Assembly (NCBI GenBank): GCA_016462625.1
Contig: JAEMSV010000132.1
Span: forward strand, 1 to 9,114
Source of the DNA: Solirubrobacteraceae bacterium
GTDB lineage: Bacteria > Actinomycetota > Thermoleophilia > Solirubrobacterales > Solirubrobacteraceae
Length of the DNA: 9,114 nucleotides
Reading direction: 5' to 3'
The notes under the pieces were generated by a model. That model was not told where the DNA came from, made no database searches, and saw only the letters and a list, made by a program, of their open reading frames with translations. Positions within the stretch are counted from its first letter, which is position 1. Every line of letters begins with the position of its first letter. A program made the translations under genes and the position numbers. Of this stretch, positions 1 through 5,065 are shown in pieces.

Positions 1-1078
1 GGCCAGGGGGGAGCACCGTGGCGGGGGCGACCTGGACGGCGAGCGTGCGGACGGTGGCGGTGCCCCCGGCGCCGGTCGCCGTCACCACGCACCGCAGGCT
101 CTTCCCGACGTCCGAGGCCGAAGGCGTGTAGGTCGCGCCTTCGGCGATCCGCACGGTCGGGGCGCCGCGCGTCACGAGGTCCCAGCCGACGGCCAGAGTC
201 GGCGCGCCGGTCCAGTCGCCCGGGTCGCAGGGGTACGGCTGCCCGACCACCGGGAGACCGGAGGCGGCCGGGTACCTGCGCGGTTCAGGCCACGCCGCAG
301 GCGTGCCCGCGGCGAACGCGTGGATCGAAGGTTCGGCGAGCCGCGTGTAGTACGCGGTCGACGTGCAGTTCGCGCTGCCGATCGACATGACGCCGTACGC
401 GGTGCCGCCCACCAGCAGCCCGGTGCCGCTGTCACCCGCACAGACGCCCGCGGTGGCCGACGACGTGACGCAGACGACGTCCTGCGAGGCCGGGTCGCTC
501 CCTCCGCAGGAGGCGCGCGCGAGCATCGTCCCCGGGGTCTGCTGCATGCGCAGCGTGGTCGTCGGGCCGGGCGGATCGGAGGCGGTGCGCAGAAGGCCCC
601 AGCCCTGGAGCTGCACGGCCGTCGACGCCTCGAGCGCGCCGGCCGCGGGGAGGGACGCGGCCTGCACGGCCGGGCCAAGGGCGAGCGGGGTGGCCAGGGT
701 GAGCAGGGCGACGTCCCATTTCCGCACGGCCCAGGTGAACCTCGGATCGAGCGCCTGCTCGGCCACCCGCACCACCTGACGACCAGGTGCCACGCCGTTG
801 AGGTCCCGGTCCCCGGCAATCACCAGCAGCTGACTCGACGGGACCATCAGCCGGGGCTCGTCCCGATGCAGCAGGCAGTGCGCCGCGGTGAGGACGTGCG
901 TCGCGTCGCGGATCACGCCACCGCAGCTGTGCGAGCTGGCGCCGCCCACGCCGTCGTCGATCGAGATCGACACGAGCTGGGGCTGCTGCGGGGCATCCGC
1001 ACCGCCCTTGATGGCCTCGGCCGCTGGTGCGATCGCGAGCAGCACCAGCATGGGGAGTAGCGCGAGGCAGCGGGGCAC
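1..1078 (-). CDS. Secreted trypsin-like (S1) serine protease with C-terminal Ig-like domain, 3'-truncated
   Basis: Exported S1-family serine endopeptidase; 359 codons are visible and the gene runs off the left edge. The GTG at 1078-1076 is chosen because it gives a complete signal peptide (residues 1-22, ending APAAEA), with an in-frame TGA 18 nt upstream of it; the only nearby in-frame ATG would cut the signal to 13 residues. The predicted mature N-terminus IKGG resembles the IVGG of trypsins. The triad is visible: His67 in TAAHC, Asp122 in DVALL and Ser217 in CAGDSG, with Cys52 and Cys68 placed like the Cys42-Cys58 disulfide. Two oddities: the usual GDSGGP reads GDSGTG, and the residue six before Ser217 (chymotrypsin position 189) is Gly211 instead of Asp, so cleavage after Lys/Arg is unlikely. 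Residues about 274-352 form a beta module with Cys284 and Cys330 and a DVGKSLRCVV motif, probably for surface or substrate binding. Family call is firm; substrate unknown. Transcribed divergently from the flavoprotein gene. Confidence 0.9.
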   Translation of the reverse strand, partial: MPRCLALLPMLVLLAIAPAAEAIKGGADAPQQPQLVSISIDDGVGGASSHSCGGVIRDATHVLTAAHCLLHRDEPRLMVPSSQLLVIAGDRDLNGVAPGRQVVRVAEQALDPRFTWAVRKWDVALLTLATPLALGPAVQAASLPAAGALEASTAVQLQGWGLLRTASDPPGPTTTLRMQQTPGTMLARASCGGSDPASQDVVCVTSSATAGVCAGDSGTGLLVGGTAYGVMSIGSANCTSTAYYTRLAEPSIHAFAAGTPAAWPEPRRYPAASGLPVVGQPYPCDPGDWTGAPTLAVGWDLVTRGAPTVRIAEGATYTPSASDVGKSLRCVVTATGAGGTATVRTLAVQVAPATVLPPG

Positions 1079-1120
1079 CGGAACATGGTCTCATGACGGC
1101 CCGTACAGGCTCGCGCCGTA

Positions 1121-1150
1121 TTGACTGAACGGAAACGTTCACTGTAGGTT
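1121..1150 (+). promoter_or_regulatory. Probable sigma-70-type promoter of the flavoprotein gene
   Basis: TTGACT at 1121-1126 matches five of six bases of the -35 consensus. TAGGTT at 1145-1150 keeps the TA...T positions of a -10 box. The spacer is 18 nt, and the ATG at 1215 would follow a leader of roughly 55-60 nt. The stretch is visibly more AT-rich than its surroundings. Inferred from sequence only; the -10 box is weak. Confidence 0.5.
1126..1141. promoter_or_regulatory. Perfect inverted repeat, probable operator
   Basis: TGAACG (1126-1131), spacer GAAA, CGTTCA (1136-1141): both 6-nt arms are exact reverse complements. The repeat overlaps the last base of the -35 box and fills most of the spacer before the -10 box, where a bound repressor would exclude RNA polymerase. 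Size and symmetry fit a dimeric TetR-type regulator, but no TetR gene lies in the window. The IclR regulator encoded at 3620-4342 is an alternative ligand. It sits in the gap between divergent genes, so it could control both. Confidence 0.5.
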
Positions 1151-1198
1151 TCGTCCCCGAACGCGCCCTGCCGTCCACGGGGCGATCACCTCGTTCCG

Positions 1199-1204
1199 GG
1201 AGGA
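1199..1204 (+). promoter_or_regulatory. Ribosome binding site deciding the flavoprotein start
   Basis: GGAGGA lies 10 nt before the ATG at 1215. It is among the best Shine-Dalgarno matches in the window and favours that ATG over the in-frame ATG at 1230, which would be 25 nt away and would leave almost nothing before the twin arginines. Confidence 0.65.
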
Positions 1205-1214
1205 ACCCATCCCC

Positions 1215-2996
1215 ATGCCGCATACGTCGATGTCCCGTAGGCGCGCCCTGGCCACGGGCGGTGCTGCTGCGCTCGGCTCGGCCCTTGGGCTGAAGGGGAA
1301 GACCGGCAGCGCATCCGCCGCGCCGGCGCCCCAAGCCGACGCCATCGTCGTGGGCGGCGGCCTCGCCGGCCTCGTCGCGACCGCGGAGCTCGCAGCGGCC
1401 GGGAAGCGCGTGCTGCTCGTCGACCAGGAGGGTGAGCAGAGCCTCGGAGGCCAGGCGTTCTGGTCGCTGGGCGGGCTGTTCTTCGTCAACTCGCCCGAGC
1501 AGCGCGCGTACGGGATCAAGGATTCGGTCGAGCTCGCCCGCAGCGACTGGTTCGGCACCGCGGGCTTCGACCGCGACATGGACGATCCGCTCGGCGAGGA
1601 CTACTGGGCGGCCAAGTGGGCCGACGCCTACGTGCAGTTCGCCGCGGCCGAGAAGCGCAGCTGGCTCTCGAGCCTCGGCGTGAAGTGGGTTCCGATCGTC
1701 GGCTGGGCCGAGCGCGGCGGCCAGCTCGCCGACGGCCACGGCAACTCGGTGCCGCGCTTCCACCTCGCGCTCGGCACCGGCCCCGGGGTCATGCAGCCGT
1801 TCGAGCGGCTCGTGCGCGCGGCGGTCACCAAGGGGCTGGTGACCTTCAAGTTCCGCCATCAGGTCGACGGGCTCATCACGACCAACGGCGTGGTGACCGG
1901 CGTGCAGGGCAGCGTTCTGGAGCCGACCAGCGAAGCTCGCGGGAAGCCGACCTCACGCACGAAGGTCGCGGGCTTCGAGCTCCACGCGCCGATCGTGATC
2001 GTGACGTCGGGTGGCATCGGCGGCAACCAGGAGCTCGTCCGCCGCAACTGGCCCGCGCGGCTGGGCACCCCGCCGAAGAAGATGATCACCGGCGTCCCAG
2101 CGCACGTCGACGGCCGGATGCTCGCCATCACGGAGCTGGCCGGCGGCCGCATCGTCAACCGCGATCGGATGTGGCACTACACCGAGGGCCTGAAGAACCA
2201 CTCGTCGATCTGGCCCGACCACGGCATCCGCGTGATCGCCGCCCCGTCCTCGATGTGGTTCGACGCCGAAGGCAAGCGCTTCCCGAGTCCGGGGATTCCC
2301 AGCTACGACACGCTCGGCACCCTCCAGCTGATCCAGGACTCCGGCTACGACTACTCGTGGTTCGTCCTGAACAAGCGGATCATCGACAAGGAGTTCGTGC
2401 TCTCCGGCTCGGAGCAGAACCCCGAGCTGACCTCGAAGAACCTCGTCGCGTACCTCGCCGGCCGTTTGCGAGGTGGCACGGCGAAGCCGGTCAAGGCGTT
2501 CGTCGACAAGGGCGAGGACTTCGTCGTCGCGAACGATCTGCCGACGCTGGTTGCGGGCATGAACACGATCACCGGCACGGACCTGATCAAGCTCGACCCG
2601 CTGCGCGACCAGATCGAGGCGCGCGATCGCCAGGTCGACAACTGGTTCGGCAAGGACACGCAGGTCATGGGCATCCGTAACTCGCTGTCGTACCCCGGAG
2701 ATCTGATCGCCCGGACGGCGACGCTGCACAAGATCCTCAGCCCGACGGCCGGCCCGCTCATCGCGATCCGGATGAACATCCTCACGCGCAAGACGCTCGG
2801 CGGGCTGCAGACCGATCTGAACGGCCGCGTCCTCGGCTCCGATGCCAAGCCCATCCCGGGCCTTTTCGCCGCGGGCGAGGTCGCGGGCTTCGGCGGCGGG
2901 GGCGTGCACGGCTACCGCGCGCTGGAGGGCACGTTCCTCGGTGGCTGCCTGTTCTCCGGGCGCCAGGCCGGGCGGGGCGCGGCGGCCATCGCGTGA
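1215..2996 (+). CDS. FAD-binding dehydrogenase with Tat signal
   Basis: Flavin-dependent oxidoreductase of 593 aa, in the FAD_binding_2 superfamily with fumarate reductase and 3-ketosteroid dehydrogenase. Residues 1-36 look like a Tat signal: SRRRALATGG at 7-16, an Ala/Gly/Leu stretch and a possible cleavage after SASA, so the folded flavoprotein would be exported with FAD bound. The Rossmann dinucleotide-binding motif is GGGLAG at 47-52, with an acidic pair (Asp70, Glu72) ending the second strand for the FAD ribose. The C-terminal FAD motif reads GLFAAGEVAGFGGGGVHGY, then ALEGTFLGGCLFSGR. That C-terminal pattern matches the family usually annotated only as FAD-binding dehydrogenase better than true KstD, so I do not call it steroid-specific. 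Length is normal for this family plus a leader. The substrate and electron acceptor are unknown. Expression is probably controlled by the promoter and inverted repeat upstream. Confidence 0.85.
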   Translation: MPHTSMSRRRALATGGAAALGSALGLKGKTGSASAAPAPQADAIVVGGGLAGLVATAELAAAGKRVLLVDQEGEQSLGGQAFWSLGGLFFVNSPEQRAYGIKDSVELARSDWFGTAGFDRDMDDPLGEDYWAAKWADAYVQFAAAEKRSWLSSLGVKWVPIVGWAERGGQLADGHGNSVPRFHLALGTGPGVMQPFERLVRAAVTKGLVTFKFRHQVDGLITTNGVVTGVQGSVLEPTSEARGKPTSRTKVAGFELHAPIVIVTSGGIGGNQELVRRNWPARLGTPPKKMITGVPAHVDGRMLAITELAGGRIVNRDRMWHYTEGLKNHSSIWPDHGIRVIAAPSSMWFDAEGKRFPSPGIPSYDTLGTLQLIQDSGYDYSWFVLNKRIIDKEFVLSGSEQNPELTSKNLVAYLAGRLRGGTAKPVKAFVDKGEDFVVANDLPTLVAGMNTITGTDLIKLDPLRDQIEARDRQVDNWFGKDTQVMGIRNSLSYPGDLIARTATLHKILSPTAGPLIAIRMNILTRKTLGGLQTDLNGRVLGSDAKPIPGLFAAGEVAGFGGGGVHGYRALEGTFLGGCLFSGRQAGRGAAAIA

Positions 2997-3220
2997 ACGG
3001 GCGGCGCGCCGGCCCCGCCGGTCCCACCGGTGCGCAGGGTCCGGCCGGTCAGCGGACGCGCTGGGTCCTGGTGAACGCGGCCGGGCAGATCGAAGCGCAG
3101 TCCGGCGGCTTCACCGTGCAGTCCGGCTACGTCGCAAACCCCGCGGGTGCGGCCGGCAACGTCTACATCGACGCGGGTGAGGACCTGTCCGAGCGCTTCT
3201 ACGTGACCATCACCGGCTAG
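2993..3220 (+). CDS. Small collagen-like C-terminal fragment
   Basis: A 75-aa reading frame starting at a GTG that overlaps the flavoprotein TGA by 4 nt (GTGA), so translation could be coupled. Residues 7-21 are five Gly-X-Y triplets (GPA, GPT, GAQ, GPA, GQR), followed by a globular tail with WVLVNAAGQIEAQSGGF and NVYIDAGEDLSERFYVTI. I recognise this as the kind of tail that closes long bacterial collagen-like surface proteins. Codon choice is strongly G/C at third positions, so the frame is or recently was coding. It has no signal peptide, no long collagen stalk and no good ribosome binding site. It is therefore probably a remnant of a larger gene whose 5' part was lost; a genuine short protein coupled to the dehydrogenase is the alternative. 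Function unknown. Confidence 0.5.
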   Translation: MNGRRAGPAGPTGAQGPAGQRTRWVLVNAAGQIEAQSGGFTVQSGYVANPAGAAGNVYIDAGEDLSERFYVTITG

Positions 3221-3223
3221 CGC

Positions 3224-3229
3224 TACGGT
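3224..3229 (+). promoter_or_regulatory. Possible -10 box for leaderless transcription
   Basis: TACGGT keeps the TA...T pattern and ends 6 nt before the ATG at 3236, so transcription would start at or next to the start codon. There is no Shine-Dalgarno sequence before this ATG, and leaderless mRNAs are common in actinobacteria. No convincing -35 box is seen. Weak call. Confidence 0.3.
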
Positions 3230-3235
3230 CCCGCC

Positions 3236-3613
3236 ATGTCCGCTTCCCGCCGCTCGCTGGCCACTGCCGTCACCGCCACGTTCGCTCTCGGCCTGCTGGC
3301 CACACCCGCGGGGTCGCAGAGCCTCTTCAAGTCCTGCGGGTCGTTCACGTCGGGTGAGAAGGCGTACAGCGTGCAGGGTTACGAGATCGAGCAGGTCGAG
3401 GGCACCGACACCGGCAAGGCGAACAAGCTGGACAAGGCGACCTGCAAGTCCGCGGGCAAGGCCCTGAAGAGCACGCTGAAGAAGAGCGGCACGTACAACG
3501 GCTGGGCCTGCGTCAAGCAGACCAGGCAGTCCAAGGGCGCGACCGCCGCCACGTGTGACTACACGCCCGCGGCGAACTCGTTCTGGAGGACGCGCGCGGT
3601 GCGGACGAAGTAG
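3236..3613 (+). CDS. Small secreted Lys-rich four-cysteine protein, unknown function
   Basis: A 125-aa protein that I do not recognise. The N-terminus is a classical Sec signal: Arg5-Arg6, a hydrophobic stretch at about 8-22 and probable cleavage near PAGS (24-27). The mature part is about 98 residues, very rich in Lys, Thr and Ser, with four cysteines at 34, 70, 92 and 107. These could form two disulfides, which suits an extracellular protein. There are no membrane segments after the signal, no lipobox and no enzyme motif. The ATG is chosen because it opens the signal peptide directly; it has no Shine-Dalgarno site. Its stop faces the IclR stop with 6 nt between them, and a shared hairpin spans the gap. 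Signal peptide and good codon use make it a real gene; any role would be guesswork. Confidence 0.7.
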   Translation: MSASRRSLATAVTATFALGLLATPAGSQSLFKSCGSFTSGEKAYSVQGYEIEQVEGTDTGKANKLDKATCKSAGKALKSTLKKSGTYNGWACVKQTRQSKGATAATCDYTPAANSFWRTRAVRTK

Positions 3614-3634
3614 CGCTGGTCAGCCGGCCAGCGC
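3613..3634. terminator. Hairpin between convergent genes, probable bidirectional terminator
   Basis: GCGCTGGTC (3613-3621), loop AGCC, GGCCAGCGC (3626-3634): a 9-bp stem with one G-U wobble and a 4-nt loop. It starts at the last base of the TAG of the small secreted protein and runs into the final codons of the IclR gene, so it would sit at the 3' end of both mRNAs. Neither strand has a T-run after it. T-less hairpin terminators are described in actinobacteria, but the lack of a T-run keeps this a probable call. Confidence 0.55.
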
Positions 3635-4342
3635 GTCGGCCGCGTGCACTCGTGCCGCCGACAGCGTGCGCCGCAACAGCGCCTCGCGCCCGGTGAACCG
3701 CTGGGTCGGCATCGGGACGCTGATCGCCGCCCGGCCGACCGCGAACCCGATCGCCGAGATACCGAGCGTGTGCTCTTCGAGGTCGGTCGCCAGCCCCGAC
3801 TCGCGGATCTCCGCGAGGTGCTCGATCAGCTCGCGCCGGCTCGTGATCGTGTGCTCGGTGAAGCGCGGCAGGCGGGCGGGAAGCAGCTCGGTGACCGCGT
3901 CGTCGCTGAGCAGCGCGAGCACCGCCTTGCCGTTGGCCGTGCAGTGCAGCGGGAACGTCGCGCCGACCGACGAGACGGCGCGCAGGCGATGCGACGCGGG
4001 GATCTGGTCGACGAAGCGCAGGTGGTCGCCGTCGAGGATCGCGAGGTCGACGGTCTCCTGGAGGTCGTCGAACAGCGCGTCCATCGTCGGGCGCAGACGC
4101 GCCTGCACGTCGGGCGGGCCAGGGTCGGCGAGGCGCAGCAGCTCCGGCCCGAGGACCATGCGGCCGGTTGCATCCGACGGGGAGACGAACCCCTCCGTCT
4201 CGAGCGCGGCGAGCAGCCGGTGGACCGTCGAGCGCGGCAGGCTGGTGCGTTCCGCCAGCTGGGACAGGCTCAGCCCGTCCGGCTCGCCGTGCAGCGCACG
4301 CAGCACGTCGGCAGCACGCGAGATGACCTGGACGCGGCTCAC
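3620..4342 (-). CDS. IclR-family transcriptional regulator
   Basis: A 240-aa DNA-binding regulator of normal IclR length. Residues 1-60 form the winged helix-turn-helix: VISRAADVLRAL, then LSLSQLAERTSLPRSTVHRLLAALETEGFV in pieces at about 24-53, with SLPRSTVHRLL the recognition helix. Residues about 70-235 are the effector-binding domain, with typical LHCTANGKAVLA (about 134-145) and, near the end, a GISAIGFAVG motif and ISVPMPTQRF. The GTG at 4342-4340 is chosen because it begins MSRVQVISRAADVL, the usual family N-terminus, and overlaps the stop of the DUF3800 gene by 4 nt (GTGA). The frame stays open further upstream only as a shadow of that gene. IclR proteins commonly control aromatic and small-acid catabolism, which fits a role governing this operon; autoregulation from the last gene is inferred. 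The effector is unknown. Confidence 0.9.
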   Translation of the reverse strand: MSRVQVISRAADVLRALHGEPDGLSLSQLAERTSLPRSTVHRLLAALETEGFVSPSDATGRMVLGPELLRLADPGPPDVQARLRPTMDALFDDLQETVDLAILDGDHLRFVDQIPASHRLRAVSSVGATFPLHCTANGKAVLALLSDDAVTELLPARLPRFTEHTITSRRELIEHLAEIRESGLATDLEEHTLGISAIGFAVGRAAISVPMPTQRFTGREALLRRTLSAARVHAADALAG

Positions 4343-5019
4343 GCGCCCGGGAGCGTCAGGTGAACCCGCGGCGCGAGCTGGTCCCACCAGAAGGGATCGC
4401 CAGGATCGATGCCGAAGCGCCGCCAGCTCGACCACGCGACGAGGTCGGCGGCCTGCAGCAGCCGGCTGGCCCGCGAGTCGGCGAACAGCGGAACCTCGGT
4501 GAGCCGGTCCAGACGACCCCACGGTCCCGCGGTCTCGCGCCAGTCCTCCGCCCACCGCTGGATCTCGCGGTCGTGCCGGTTGACGTCGGAGAGGACCAGG
4601 CCCTGCTGCTCGTAGGGCTCGAGCCAGTCGTCGAAGCGGTTGAGCAGCCGGCCGTAGGCCTCCTGGTCGTGGTGGCCGCCGGGCGGGAGGACCTCGACGA
4701 ACAGCTGGAGGGGGAACGCGGGGTCGGCAGCGCCGAAGCGGGAGACCGCCGCGACCGCCTCCTCCAGCAGCCGGCGGCGCAGCTGCCCGTCGACGTCCCG
4801 CCACGGGGAGGGCGCGCGCGGGGCGCGCAGCTCGGCGGCGTGTAGCTCGTACTCGTCGGGCTCCAGCGGCGAGTCCAGGCCGTTGCGGATGATCTCGTCG
4901 AGCGCGCCGCCCAGGGCGCCGACGTCACGCTCGTGCACCGCGACGCCAGCGAGGATGTAGGCGCGGTTGCTGTGGCGCAGCCCGTGGGAGCCGGATTCGT
5001 CGACGTACATCAGGTACAT
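4339..5019 (-). CDS. DUF3800 family protein
   Basis: A 226-aa soluble protein. The N-terminal YVDESG motif (residues 5-10) is the hallmark of DUF3800 (PF12686). Further family-like features are a mid-protein LVLSDVNRHD (141-150) and the late segment FADSRASRLLQAADLVAW (179-196). Asp7, Glu8, Asp145 and Asp192 are acidic residues at conserved-looking places and could bind metal in a nuclease-type fold; that is inference, and the biochemical role of the family is not established to my knowledge. The ATG at 5019 is preceded by GAGG about 7 nt upstream and gives the motif its usual place at the extreme N-terminus. It follows the kinase-fusion gene after 46 nt, where CCGCG-N3-CGCGG (5035-5047) can form a short hairpin, and overlaps the IclR gene by 4 nt. 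Its presence in a catabolic operon is unusual. Confidence 0.85.
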   Translation of the reverse strand: MYLMYVDESGSHGLRHSNRAYILAGVAVHERDVGALGGALDEIIRNGLDSPLEPDEYELHAAELRAPRAPSPWRDVDGQLRRRLLEEAVAAVSRFGAADPAFPLQLFVEVLPPGGHHDQEAYGRLLNRFDDWLEPYEQQGLVLSDVNRHDREIQRWAEDWRETAGPWGRLDRLTEVPLFADSRASRLLQAADLVAWSSWRRFGIDPGDPFWWDQLAPRVHLTLPGA

Positions 5020-5065
5020 GTCCGCCTCATCCTGCCGCGAACCGCGGTCGTCGTGGGCCGCGACG

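Noticed and set aside
1126..1141. KstR or KstR2 steroid-regulon operator
   Set aside because: The arm sequence and spacing do not fit the KstR or KstR2 consensus as I know them, so a steroid link is not claimed from this site.
1132..1142. LacI-type operator centred on the CG of GGAAACGTTCA
   Set aside because: Symmetry around that CG holds for only three central base pairs, while the TGAACG-N4-CGTTCA repeat is perfect over six.
1953..2909. Minus-strand open frame of 318 codons opposite the flavoprotein gene
   Set aside because: No recognisable domain; the opposite strand carries both FAD-binding motifs, so this is a shadow.
3011..3055. Short Gly-rich repeats as a DNA repeat array
   Set aside because: They are explained by five in-frame collagen-like triplets; the units are not conserved at DNA level and there is no spacer structure.
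4343..4804. Upstream in-frame extension of the IclR gene, giving a 394-aa product
   Set aside because: The extra part is Arg/Pro/Ala-rich, lies within the DUF3800 gene in another frame and has no domain. The GTG at 4342 gives the normal IclR N-terminus and length.
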